From: Ceratobasidium sp. AG-K
Lineage: Eukaryota > Basidiomycota > Agaricomycetes > Cantharellales > Ceratobasidiaceae
DNA length: 64,000 nt
Direction of reading: 5' to 3'
Assembly (NCBI GenBank): GCA_037039685.1
Contig: JAWNGF010000005.1
Coordinates: 2,852,001-2,916,000, forward strand
The number at the start of each line of letters is the position of its first letter. Position 1 is the stretch's first letter. A program made the position numbers and the translations under genes. Of this stretch, positions 43,276 through 55,377 are shown in pieces. The notes under the pieces are model-generated. The model was given only the letters and a program-made list of their open reading frames with translations. It searched no databases and had not been told where the DNA came from.

Positions 43276-43818
43276 ATACATTGCTCTCTCACTTCGTACA
43301 AAAGATATTTGAAGCCAAAAGTCCGATTTTTGATCGCAAATTTTGATAATGATTTCCCGCTCTCTCATGCTCATGCTGGACAAAGTGGGCATTCGGTCGG
43401 GTAATCACGTAGATAGGAACCTCAGCTGTAATTATAGCTCAAAATCGAGCACTCCTATAAACTACAGAGCGCGCAGCGTTACGTCCGACGTTGAAGGTTC
43501 CGAGCGCCACTGATGAGGCATCGAAAGGCATCACAAATCTGCTGGTTTCTCGCTTGCCCATTGGCCGAGAGGGCTGAGTCATGCTCCATAGAAGCATTCT
43601 TGACGATCAAATCCCCGTGTAACTTCCTGGTGGGAGGACCTCGCCTTTCGGCATCCTGTCGGTTAACCATCTGAGGATAACTGAAATATGAACATAAATA
43701 CAACTGTAAACTCAATATGTACTACTAAAATCTTGCGGAATTCTAAGTCCAAAGCTTCAAAAACGATCGCCAGGATGCAGTGTTTTTGACGGGTGTGTAA
43801 CTTTCATGATGCCTAATA
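43276..43818. other. intergenic, nothing recognised
   Basis: No gene or repeat supported. Confidence 0.35.
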
Positions 43819-45783
43819 CACTGGGGAAAGTTCGAGATTACTTGAGCCAGTAACGTGACCGCAATCTAAGGTTATGGAGGGGATTACGGTTGGGTCACGA
43901 GCGGATTACTGTATGCACTGTAATACACCATAATTGGCGATTTTCTAATACATTACGGTGTGGTTACGGGTTGCACGTGACCGACTCCATGTGGCCAAAT
44001 GAGCCTCCTAGCCCCTAATCTGGGTTATATTTGCTCAACTCCCACAGGCTCGCACATCCACATTTGTTTTAGACATATATTATAATTGAAATAGTAACAC
44101 AAATCTCAATCTCGAGTCTACACCTTTGTCAACACCACACTGAACCTGCGCCTCCGTGAAATCGCCTCCCAAGGCACTGGGTACGTATCTGTTATCACAT
44201 CTAGTTGATATCTCTATAATAGGTTCAAACCGTATCCTAGCAGGGTGAAGTTTCATGTCAGCAATCAATCCTTCAACGCAGCAACAAGCACAGAAAGCAG
44301 TTGTCAATGATCTCACAGAGATGAAACATAAGTACTCACGGCTGGAGGCGACGGTTCATCTTTTGGAAGAGAAATCAACCCAGTTGAGTTGCGAGAACTT
44401 CGAGCTACGCCAGGATCTGGAGGAGCTGCACATGGTCCAAGATGTCCAACTTGACCGCCTCGCCCAGGCTGAGGAATTCAAAGGTCACACAGCCAAATTA
44501 CTTATTGCATTGTCGTCAGGACAGGAGCTGGAGAAGATACGCAGCAAGATTCTCACCTCAGCACTATCTGCCAACAACCCCAGTGAATACATTCAAGCTT
44601 TGGTCGATACTGATAGCACTGCCCCTGAAGACCTGGGCCAAGTTGTGCCAATGGAGGGGCAATTGCAGCGCAATGGTTCAGCGTCAACATCTGATAGACA
44701 AGGGCCTGACGCATGCACTGTGGATGTCAACATACACAGCCAAGCTCATCAAGAGGTGCTCAGAGACTCGACTTTTATGAAGGTTAGTAATAGTGTCTGA
44801 AATATGAGCACTGGCTAAGACAGATATGTGGACTCACAATAGAACATTGTTGGTCTCTCCCTCAACAAACTCCTTGGTGCACCAGGTAGGCTGCACGTTG
44901 AGCACATGTGGTATCCATATGGACATTTGCATTTGGGGCGCTCGAATAACTCAGGATTCTCTCCCGGGAGGTATACGACGTGATCTGCAGTCGCTTGGGG
45001 TGCTGGATGTGGAGGGTCTACAAGCTGAACAGGGGAAGCGCTAGTGTGTCATGAAGCAGGGGGGTCAGAGCACGGCATATGCGCATTGTATTGGCCTGGT
45101 GAGTGAGGCCCAAGTTTGGGTGGATCAAGTCGAATTGGAGAGCCAAAGAGCGATGTTTTGTCTGAGGTGGTTGACTTGGGAGACCATGGCAATAGTGGTA
45201 TTGGTTCTGGGTCAATGGGTAGGCGAAAATCTGAATTATCCTAGCTTATGCTTGGTGCAGCAGCCACAGGGCTCGTGGCATGGGCCTGGGGGTTGCTGGT
45301 GTGCCTAATTGGACGGGAAGTCCGCTATTACGACAAGTTCCTCGTTCTAAACACTCACTGTTGACCACCATTTGACCTCGCAAGCTCCTTTTCCCTTTCA
45401 TGCTTCTTGTGCAATTGCAAAGCTCAGTCACTGATTTCGAGATATCCTAGGATCGACAGGCAACACTTTGAGCAATAACACTTAAAAACCCCGCAAGCAT
45501 ACGTAGGACGCATGTCCTGCATTGAGTTGGGTGTTGTAGCTATGACTGACATGGTTCCAGGTGGTTGAGAAGTAAGTGTGCTCACACGCTCAGTGGCGTT
45601 TACAAGTTTACTCATGATATAATTTCATCCATGAAACCCGCTTGTAACTTCACCGAAATGTTAGACTACATGCGCATTACGGACATGTTCGTAACCTCTT
45701 CTCGTAACTTGTCAGTAATGTAACGGTAATCCTACATCACATGCTCATTATGAAAATCGGGTAATGTCCGACTTTCCCCAGTG
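43819..45783. mobile_element. TIR-bounded DNA transposon-like element, about 2 kb, no transposase seen
   Basis: Ends CACTGGGGAAAGT...ATTAC at 43819-43841 and, inverted, at 45761-45783. Only about 23 bp match. The subterminal 150 bp on both sides are rich in ATTAC/GTTAC/GTAAC words, as in transposase-binding regions of several DNA transposon groups. No transposase and no clear target duplication were found, so it is probably non-autonomous. It holds one coiled-coil ORF. Confidence 0.6.
44255..44800 (+). CDS. coiled-coil protein inside the TIR element, function unknown
   Basis: A 181-aa frame (MSAINPSTQQQAQKAVVNDL). Residues about 15-75 have heptad spacing and many Glu, Leu and Gln, a likely coiled coil; the rest is polar. 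AAG-GTTAGT near the end and a following CAG suggest an intron at about 44784-44823 and one or two further exons. No family recognised. It may be a captured host gene or part of a degraded transposon gene. Confidence 0.45.
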   Translation: MSAINPSTQQQAQKAVVNDLTEMKHKYSRLEATVHLLEEKSTQLSCENFELRQDLEELHMVQDVQLDRLAQAEEFKGHTAKLLIALSSGQELEKIRSKILTSALSANNPSEYIQALVDTDSTAPEDLGQVVPMEGQLQRNGSASTSDRQGPDACTVDVNIHSQAHQEVLRDSTFMKVSNSV

Positions 45784-45977
45784 ATATAGTAAATGCCTCC
45801 CCTAAGGACAGTGCTCATCAAGTCAGTTAGACAGGTCTCGTCATTACAAGATCTCATGAAGTTAGCGAAGGTTTTACTTTGGTTTGCAGAGGTATAAATA
45901 TTGGATATCCACACAACGGAATACATATATTAGGGGTCATAGGCCAATCTGTACCTTGATTGAAACACAATCGGTCA

Positions 45978-48900
45978 TTATTCACCATAACTGGATCTAG
46001 GTTCCCCATTTCGCGACTCCTGCCCCAAGTTCAGAGCTGTGACGCCTCCGTTGCTCAACCCCAATCCTTCAAGTTCGGTTGTGTCTGTCTCATCCGTATC
46101 TTGAGGATCCTTGCATCCATCTTCCCTACCCCAGTCTCCGACAATCTGCATCGCCGTACCATCACCTGTGCCCCCATTTGCCGCACCATTATTTTCCTCC
46201 GCTCCCGTACCCTTGCTGCTGTCGCCGTTCTGCATTTCGGCCTCAGTTGGGACCATTTGACCATTCAGTGAGCGGTTATCACTGTCGTCCGCTTGCCCGG
46301 ATCCGTGCTGAGGTGTAGTACTGCCTGAGGTAAGCATCGAATCACCGCTCATCGCTTGTTCCTCGACGGCTAGTCCTTCCGTCGGCTCCTGCTCCTGTAT
46401 TGTGGGCGTGGGTAGGCCACGCAGCTCTTCTGGGATGTTGTTCAGTTCATCGAGCAGCTGTCGCGACAGCGACTGCCCTTCCGGTTGGGGTACACACGCA
46501 ATGAGTCGGTGTGCCCATGCCCCTAAATACCTGGGGATTGATGTGTAACTTTCCCAGAGTCGGTGAAGCGCCTCGCCCAAGATCCTGCATTGATCATCAT
46601 CTTCAGGGTCTCGTTCCTGGGCCCGGTATTTAGCCAGTTGAGCTGTTAACGCTGTTCGAGATTCGATTACATTTGGGTCTGGGTTAAGGCAGAGGGAGAA
46701 AAGTAGCCACAATTGGCCAGTTGCGAAAAACCTGCTGACCGCATCGCCATCGGCCTCCATTGTCTCGAGCTGAGGTATTATGTCACGTTCCTGCAGTATA
46801 GAAACGAGCTCCTGGGATAGGGCTGGAAAACGACACTGAGACATCAGTCGTTGACAGGGGGCCCATGAAGGTGATTGAACACCCTGAAGTTTACACATCA
46901 CTTCTAGAGCCAAGAAGTAAACGAATGGACCCGGGGCTCCAACCGGCGTTAGGTGGTAAACGGCGTCGATTGCTTGAACGTGCGGTGGGATAGTGCTCTC
47001 TTGGAGGATACCGCCAACATTTCCTAGGAACGGGATGTTGGCCTTGGGCTTGGGTTTCCCAGAATCAATCATTTCATTGATTTCCTGTGTGCTCAAGTTC
47101 CTAAAAAATCTAGAGGGGGGCGAAGGCTGAGCGTGATAGGCTGAAGGGTTTTCAACGAGCTCCTGCAGTCCAAACTTGACAATGAGCTGCAAAGTTTGTT
47201 CATTCTGAGAATATCGTTCAATTAACCCCTGTACCGCTTCCTTTGTCCAGATTGCACCTTTCGTCTGGCTCAGTGGGCGTAAATGTGTATACCTATTATG
47301 TAATAGCAGACAAGTGACAGCGAGGCTAGCCACCAGCGCAGATTGTGTGATCCGAGCACGAGAAGCGTTGGGCATAACGAGACGAACACACAATCCCGGA
47401 ACGGTGGATGTCGTGGACCGAGATGGTGCAATTAACGAAAGTAAAGTAGCAGCATGGACTAGCGAAAGTAGGGCCGCTTCGTGAAGTGTATCTTGGCGCT
47501 CCAAGTGTGACTCAAGAAGTTTTATAATTGGGCCAAAAGTATTATCAGCTTCGGTAGTCATAACCTGTGGGTCTTTCTTCAGAATTGTGAGGCTGATGGA
47601 CGCTATAGTACTGCCGATTCGAAGGGCCGCTAAATTATTCTCACTAAGTGTGAAGTTCCCATCCACAATCAATGCGGCTACTTTCCTACGGGGGGTCAGG
47701 ATTGATCCCTAGAAGTGGTATTATTGGGCACTTACTTTTCGGCTACGTCCTGCAGTTCCCAAATTGAAATTTCCAACTCGCCCCGTGTCCTAGTTGTTGT
47801 AATCATGTCCAAACTCGAGTGGCCAGAGGTGCCGAGAAATGTTAGCGCCCGAGAATAGAGCGACACGAGATGATCCGTTTTTTCGCTTGGATAATTATAA
47901 AGGCTACTCGAGGCAAGGCGGCGTAAAATCTCTAGCGCGGCTTGACATTCCAAGAGTGGCTGGCGAGAGATACGCTCAGTAGCCCCTGCAATGGACTGGA
48001 GTGCAACGTCAACAGACTGTGGAACCTCGCAGTGCCTAATCAACCAGCTAAGTGCGAGGCTCGTGACGTGAGCCTGGGTATTGAGGTGAGTGCTATTCTT
48101 TGAGGTATCCTTCGATTCTCGTTTCGCGAACACAAAATCAAGGCCCCGGTTCAGGGTGGAAAATCGTGGCCCGAACCAGGACAAGGTGCCTTCAATTGTT
48201 GGGTCCAGTGTTGCATCAAGTAGATCACTGATCTGCTGTGCCGGATACCACACAAGGCAGTAGACAAGGATTAAAATCACGATTTCAAGCATTTTCAGGG
48301 GTAGATTCGGCGGCGAGTGTCGAAGTCTATGTCTCCAACGCACAAGAGGGCCTGAAAGGTGACTGGTTGCGTAAAAAATACTGTGCACAATCCAAATTAT
48401 TAGCAAGCATAAAACGATTATGACGAAACAGGCAAATAATGCAAGCTCGAAGATAACTCGACAAAATAGCCGCGTGGCTTCAGTTCGTGCTACTTTTGAA
48501 AGGATCGTTGGATATGGAAAGGATTCGAAGATGATTCCAGCCACACTAGAACAAACATAGAAGCCGAAAGCGATAGCAGTGATGCAGATGACTGGGAGTG
48601 CAACGATAATGTGGGTATCCCACAAATAGATGCACAGTCCGATGGAGAACAGAACTAAATCCACGCGTTAGCTGAGACCAACACTTGTTGTGGGGATATA
48701 TACTCACAGAGCGCAAGATGAATCAACGATGGAAGGACTATCAGAAGCTCTGACATCTTCCAGCGTTGAATCATATCCCATTTCTTTTGTCGCCGACACG
48801 TTTGCGAATAATGGTGTCCAACTCGACCATGCATGAACGATTGGCACCAGTCTTTAGAAAGGATGGCGATAAAGGAGGTGGCAAGACTAAGGCTCAGGGA

Positions 48901-49674
48901 CAGAAACCAAAGACTGTTGACCCACACAGCAGTGTTAGATGGGTTGAAATCAATGGCTTGGCCGCTGGGGGGAATCACAGCCCGCGGCATCTGGGTGGTA
49001 CCATTACTGACTGCTAGTAATATCTGGGAGATAGTGAATAATGTTTCATTTGTGACATCGGCTGAGTCGGGCTGAAGCAACTTTGAGCTCTCAATAAGGA
49101 AGCTACCAGAATTGAGTTGATATTCAATCCGTTAATTAATATCGATATGCACATATAATTGAATTCGTCTTACGCAGTAGAAATTGCTGAGAAAAGGGCA
49201 GCCTGCGCAAATATGTTAACCCAGCAATTGGAAAGACTTGGGACACTGAGGATGCTCACAAATACTATCACACCATGTTAGCTGCAATCCAGCCCTAAAA
49301 AGCATAATACACTCACTTAGAATCACGTCAGTTGATCTATAAAATTTGAACGGTTAGCATGAGTCCGTAATATTGAGCAACGCCAAGGCATCACCGTACT
49401 CATTCCATTGCTTAACAAGGTCTTCGTCATGTTTGTCGGTCTCTTGGACATACACCTGCCATACCCTTGCGTCTTTGTGGAGTTCAGTGCCAGACTGATC
49501 AAACTCAGCCGTCGGATCGATTGTTTGGGTCTAGGGTATTTCTCCGTTAGTGGTTGTGGTTTCGACGATAGAGCGAATAGCACATACCTCTGCTGTATGG
49601 CTTGTTTTGGGTGGATTAGCGATGGGGCCGTCCTGGTTGATATTTCGCCCTCTCCAGTTGGGACGAAGCATCAT
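45978..49674 (-). CDS. DUF6535 membrane protein
   Basis: Starts at the ATG 49674 (MMLRPNWRGRNINQ) and stops at TAA 45978-45980. A leading exon holds WQVYVQETDKHDEDLVKQWN, then NSLWFLSLSLSLATSFIAILSKDW, the typical core of DUF6535 proteins, with further membrane segments near 48600-48700 and 48250-48450. A long C-terminal cytosolic part follows (1.7 kb exon), with an acidic low-complexity end. The junction of 47732 and 47672 is a clear GT-AG intron. The family is expanded in agaricomycetes and its role is unknown. Confidence 0.8.
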
Positions 49675-49839
49675 GGTAGCTTATGGTGGCCTGCTCCAAG
49701 GCGCACACACCGGGTAAGAATTGATATATCAGCTAACACGTTGATCCAGCGAGGCTTGTCCAACACTAACACGGTAAACGCCACACAGCCCATGTCTGCA
49801 AAATCGGTTCAGGATCTGAGCTAGGAGTAACTTAGGAGT

Positions 49840-50010
49840 GAAACCACCGGGGAAACGGCCATAAAGTTACGAAAAGCTTTACGCGCCAACTGGAACCACC
49901 GAAAACATTGCTGCCCCGTATGGTCATGTAGCGTTTCGGTCAAGCGGACACATATGGTTGCTCTGGGAGGTATTTGTCAAGCGCGACCTCGGTACCAGTG
50001 AGAATTTCAC
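49840..50010 (+). pseudogene. fungalysin C-terminal relic
   Basis: One frame reads LYAPTGTTENIAA and then WLLWEVFVKRDLGTS, matching the DPTGTAGNIVA and LLWRAFAKRGLGTS parts of the intact gene. Internal exons are missing. Confidence 0.7.
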
Positions 50011-50811
50011 TTCATAACTTGTGACAGGAGCGAAGGGGCAACCCCGGCGCTAGCTACCCGTGGTAGTCCCTGACTATCTGTGGGGTTGGCACGCACTGAC
50101 ACCCCACGGCGCTTGTTTACTTCCTATCTTATTTATCCCTCCTGTCGATCCTTGCGTTTCTTTACAAATAACTGTCGTTCATTTACTTTCTAGTTACAAA
50201 TTTGTGTCTCGTCTGCTATATAACCCACACTTGCTTGTATCTATTCTTCATCCCATCTGGAATCAATCTGTTAGTAAGTTACCCACTCGCCCGTCGTCAG
50301 CTCCGACTCGCTCACCGTTCACGTTCCGCTTACCCCGCCGTTCTGACATCAAGTCAAACCCATCCGAAGCGCTGGATGATACACTCTTACTGGCGAGTGT
50401 TCTATCCCGTTCCGCGTGCAGACAGTGCCAATCCCCTCGGGAAGTCATCGAAGGAGCTGGTCCGAACTGGTTTCCGACCAGACGAGATAAAATGCAAAAC
50501 TGGGTGTTTCGACTCAGTGAGAATGAAGTGTCTAGTGAGTGCGCGTAGTGTTAGATCAAATGATATCTATCCGCGAGATCGTTGCCCAATGACATAAAGC
50601 ATGAACCCTAACCCAAAACAATCTCCAATCAACGCGGAACTAAAGGATTCTATCCGCTATATGATGTTGTACCGTCCGGACAGTTGTACACGAGTACCGT
50701 AGATCATCTATACTAGAACACTACCTAAGTGTTCTAGTAGCGCTGAGATCGCAAGACAGGCTCACCAAACCGAGTTATCTAACCGGCGCATACGTGATCC
50801 CTTGTTGCAGT
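50011..50811. other. intergenic; one short hairpin
   Basis: CTAGAACACT and its inverse, 4 nt apart, form a 10-bp hairpin near 50713-50737. It lies about 75-100 nt past the GNAT stop (50812), on the minus strand, so it could be a 3'-end structure. No gene supported. Confidence 0.4.
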
Positions 50812-51527
50812 CTACCTCTGCGCCCCCTTCCAATCCTCAAAATGGAGGATGAAGTATTCCTTATCAGGGAATGGGAAAGGTTTAAAGCCTATTTTGAGAT
50901 AAAAAGCTCGTGCGTTATGATTTTTGGAATCTGGTGATAAAGTGTCGGCGCCCAGAAACAATCCGACCAAAGACGGCGCGACATACCAATTCCCACAAAC
51001 AACGCGGACTGCCCTTGCTTTTTGAGATGATCAACCGCCTTGTCGATGAGTTTTACTCCCCACCCTTGTCGCTGAGCTAGCGGCAGCAGGTTGATGTGGA
51101 TATGAGCAGGGGATATGTCGACAAGATCCTGAGGGCGAATAAGTGGCTTATGCACGCGATTTATGACACCCAGATCGCGTTCAGTCGCGTCCGACGGGTA
51201 AGGATCGCTGGGGTATTTCACGCGTAGCGGAGGGTAGGACTCTTTCTCGGCCGCAGCCTCGTGTTGCCTCGAGTCTGAAGCCGCCAAAAGATAGCCTAGT
51301 ACATTGTGGTCTCCATCGCCGGATTCATCTACGAGTACAAACCCAAAAGTCGCCGGAAGTTTCAAGTAGGGGTCGATATAAAGGCCGCGAAGCAACTCAG
51401 GATAGCGATGAAGATCCTCAGCGGACTGGCCAGCGTTCGCAGTCAAAAGGCATATCCTTGCAAGTTCTGGAGCATCCGCATCTTTGGCTGGACGAATCGA
51501 GAGTGTCTGATTTGGGATGCTAATCAT
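50812..51527 (-). CDS. GNAT family N-acetyltransferase, two exons
   Basis: Exon 1 is 51527-50987 and exon 2 is 50930-50812; the 56-bp intron has GTATGT and CAG and joins the frame as VGIDSKNHNARAFYLKIGF. The 219-aa protein starts MISIPNQTLSIRPAKDADAP. The acetyl-CoA loop is AQRQGWGVKLID and the NARAFYLKIGF motif follows, both typical of GNAT enzymes. Substrate unknown. Shares a 407-bp divergent upstream region with the first DUF2235 gene. An earlier partial copy lies at 43036. Confidence 0.88.
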
Positions 51528-51934
51528 GGTGAAGTGACGAATGAATAGGCGACCCTGGCAGGAGTCAGCAAAGCTGATGTCAGCTGTCAGGAATACCTCT
51601 CGGGTTCGCTTCCCACCACCCGGATACCACCCTCCGCAGCAGGCGCTCTCCTCCAATACAAACCCAACCTAACTAGACTTGCCGCATTAAATGGACTGGC
51701 CATTTATAATTCATTCCGAGCCAAATTCTCGCACCCTGGCGCTCGACACACCTACCAGCTGACCAATAAAGCCTCGACTCAGGCACAGCAATGGCTCTGC
51801 GCGTCTACTCGCCCAGCTCCTAACCCATTCAAGACATCCTTTCAGCGCTTGCCGTTGTACATAAGACGCTCCTCGGTTTCTCGTCTTTTCCGTTCCCCCT
51901 CCAGGTGTTATAGCTGTATACCTCGCCTGCGACT
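51528..51934. promoter_or_regulatory. shared upstream region of GNAT and the first CVNH-DUF2235 gene
   Basis: 407 bp between two divergent start codons, so it must hold both promoters. No specific site was identified. Confidence 0.45.
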
Positions 51935-54528
51935 ATGTCTATATCCGATCGCGACAATTGCAAACGCTGCCGAGTTAAAGATGATGCCAAGTACGACTAT
52001 CAGTTCGTCATTGCCTCGGGAAAGGACGACCCCAACTTTATCATCGAGGCAAAAGGACGAGGACGCAATGGCGAACTCTCATGCAAGTATAAGACTGAAC
52101 TCCAGTTCAACCTCTCAGCCGTACTAGGAAACGACAATGGCAAGTTCGATTGGGGGCGAACTGCCTTCCAGAGCACGGGAGAACATTTCGTGATAGAGGA
52201 TAACTCTGATGTGCTGGCTGGACAACTGCTGGACCTCGCTGGCAACTATCAACCGGCACATATCCACCTCCGTGAGCGAATTAAACTTGACGACCGTGAC
52301 AATCCAACGAGCAGCAAGCCCTATCGTTTCTTGACGATGGTCCCGCTTGAGGCTGTGAGTTTGCATCTTCATTGACTCTTGACCAACGTATTCATACAAA
52401 GTACCTAGCGCACTTTGATACTATGCTTCGACGGCACATCAAATCACTTTAGTGACAAGGCAAGCTGAAACGCGCTGAGGAAGTCGACCGAGTAACTAAT
52501 TCGCCGAGCAGAATACCAATGTGGTTAAGCTTGTCGATCTCCTGAGGAAGGACGACCCACGGAGGCAAATGGTATGCTACATGATTCTCTAATATACTTT
52601 GCTTGACTCAACTTTTATCATAGGTCTACTATCAGGTATTGGTTTAGCTACCTCACAACCGTAAGACGCATGTACTCATGTGATATTCTTCAGACCGGAG
52701 TGGGAACCTATGGACATCCTGGGCTGATGACTCCTGTTGGACTTTCGTTGGCTTCAGCTCTAGATGAGGCTATGGCATGGTGCGTCTGGCGTTGATCATT
52801 ATTTATCCGCTGATGTATGTGTCCAGGTACCTCTACCAGCATGTGGGTTTGGTTTGGTAGTAAACATTAATGCCGGCTGATCGCAGGTTAATAGGTAATC
52901 GATGGTTACAAGTTCCTTATGCAAACTTATCAAGGTAAGAACTATTGCATTTGCTGATGTTATAATCTAATCAGAGTCGCAGCTGGAGACCGGATTGCGC
53001 TTTTTGGCTTCTCGCGCGGTGCATTTACCGCTCGTGCACTCGCTGGGATGCTACACAGTGTGAGTTTATTCGGCCTACTCCAATACAATCCTAACCATTT
53101 CCGCTAGGTTGGATTGCTTCCTGCCCATAACCTTGGTAGGCCCTGTTCCTTGCCATCTCGTTTGAAATTACTCACTCGTCACAGAACATGTGTCGTTTGC
53201 ATATGAAGTCTACAAGCACGCGGAGGAAGACAAGAAGAACAAACTCCCTCTTCCCAAGTGGGTGCGCACTGAACATCCAAAGCCCGAGGACTTTAAGGAA
53301 ACTTTTTGCGTACCGGTCGTGATAGACTTTGTTGGTGTCTGGTACGATAGCTGCGATCTTGGTTCCCGGTGCCAGTCTAACGCTACTTTTTTTCCGCTGC
53401 AGGGATACCGTTGCCAGCGTCGGTAAGCTTGATCCCATGCTTGGGGCTCTAGTATCTTTAAACCTGGAACCAAATTGACTAGGTGCATTGGTCACGGAAA
53501 TCCTTCCGCATATTGACTATAACCCCAGTATCACGGTATTTCGGTTAGTTGAGCTGTATTCTGGACAATTATGTATCTCACTAACTGCCAACCCAGCCAT
53601 GGGCTCGCACTCGACGAGCGTCGTGGGAATTTCATACCTAGTCTATGGGATCATGACAAAACCGACTGGAAATCTCAAGACGTCCGGGAAGTGTGGTTCC
53701 GTGGCGAGCATTGTGATGTGGGTGGAGGTTCAGCCGGAGAAGATCCGACCAAACCCAGCCCATTCAGTATGCTCAGTAACATCAGCCTGCGCTGGATGGT
53801 TCAACAAATCGAAGACTGCAAGACAGGGATTCTATTCGACCACAATACTCTAAAGAAGTATCGCCTTAGGCGCACTCTCGACACCCCGTCGGAAACAAAA
53901 GACAACATCGCCCAGGGAGACGAGCAGCTCACGTCGGTCGAACTAGATAAAGCAGATGCAATTCATCCTATCTACGATTCCATTGGCTGGAGCCCGCTTT
54001 GGAACTTCCTAGAGTATTTTGGGCTCACATACAAAGCCACTCAAGTCCCTTCTAATGTAATTCCTTGGCGGATTGCGAAGCGCTTGTAAGTCATATGGAT
54101 CTTTACCTTGTTACGACTACTGATACGCAGTCCGCAGTCCGAACGCAAAGTCTGGGAGAGCGATTCTTGGTTCCAACAAGCATCCCATTTATATCCATAG
54201 CTCGGTTGTTCATTCTATGGAAAAGGACGGATACCATCCACGCGCCGAATGGTACGGCTATCGTCACAACGAGCGGCCACGCATCGAAGGCGCTCCAATG
54301 CCTGAGACTCCTTCCTTCACTCGCACGCAAGCGTTTGGAGATCGACTCAACCTGATCCCTGACGATGGCACACGTTCCTATCGCCCATTTGTGTTTTTCT
54401 GCATAACCGTTCTCATCGCGTGTGCTCTCGTAGCAATCATCGCGCTTTCCCTTTCTGGAGTTATTAAACCCCGTGAAATTGTCGAAGTTTGTCGGCATCT
54501 CGCATCCCTGCTGTGGTCTCGGTTTTAG
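51935..54528 (+). CDS. CVNH-like domain fused to DUF2235 hydrolase, copy 1
   Basis: Exon 1 (51935-52354) encodes 140 aa that fit the cyanovirin-N homology pattern (LQFNLSAVLGNDNGKFDWG, then LAGQLLDLAGNY and IHLRERI). Exon 2 from 52409 opens the DUF2235 domain (LCFDGTSNHFSD, NTNVVKL, VYYQTGVGTYG, YLYQHVIDGYKFLM, GFSRGAFTARALAGMLH with the GxSxG nucleophile, VVIDFVGVWDTVASVG, VWFRGEHCDVGGGSAG). A C-terminal membrane segment (FVFFCITVLIACALVAII) is near residue 600. Second intron starts GC instead of GT. A 12-nt exon (52624-52635) encodes VYYQ. DUF2235 is related to Tle1-type phospholipases; enzyme activity and ligand here are unknown. Paralogue of the next gene. Confidence 0.82.
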
Positions 54529-55377
54529 AATTGTTTTACCCCCCGCTACCTCGCTTCTGCAGGCCTAAATGTATATTTTGTTATCAAAGTAGGCTGTATG
54601 CGTTTTTTTGTCGAGGTTCTGTTTTGTTTCCCTGATGTCCTATTGGGTACACGACAATGTGCACGACTTAGCTAGCTTTGAAATCCTATCATGATAAATG
54701 ACTCGACATCGTAGGCTTCCGGATACTGCCAAATTATTTGCCGATAGTCAATGTCTTGACGCCCCTGTGGTTGAGTAATGAGAGCGTATGCCAAGTTACC
54801 CAAGTAGGGGATGTTCAAAGTTGTAAGAGGTTTTGGATGACAATTAGCACCTGCAGAACGATACACTCACGTCGAGAAGCAGGTGTCGAATCCCACTGAA
54901 AACACGTTCATGGCTATAAGGGCGCATACGTGGCGTATCTCTGGGCCATTTAATGCTCGGACAAAGGGTACCCGGCTCGGAGTGCGCTTGTCGTGATACA
55001 AGTATTCAATAGAGAGCTAAGAGGACCCTTGAAGTAGCTGAGGTCAGCAAACTGGAGAACCCTCGGAACGTCTTTCTCCTTGTCCGGGACACAATCTTCC
55101 GCGGCGAGTCCCCCAAACCAAACCCTTTTTTACTTGATTGGCCAGACTAATACGACATTCTTACGTCGATTTATCCGGCAGAGCGCTCAACGCTCCCCTA
55201 CCTGTCAAAGATGTCCAGGCCTCAGGAACTTGTGCCTACATCTGGTCTGTCCAGCGTCTCGAATATTTAAAGATTCAAATGGGAACGCGGATGCTGTGGT
55301 TTAGACCCTCCCTGCTTGGACGCCTCTTATTGTTTTATTGAATCGTCTTTCTTCCTATTCTCTCGCTTTTCATCGCC
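54529..55377. other. intergenic between the tandem copies
   Basis: No gene supported. The promoter of the second copy should be in the last few hundred bases. Confidence 0.4.

Noticed and set aside
50060..50597. Two overlapping plus-strand ORFs near 50.1-50.6 kb
   Set aside because: Low-complexity Ser/Arg/Pro content with no recognisable domain; probably chance.
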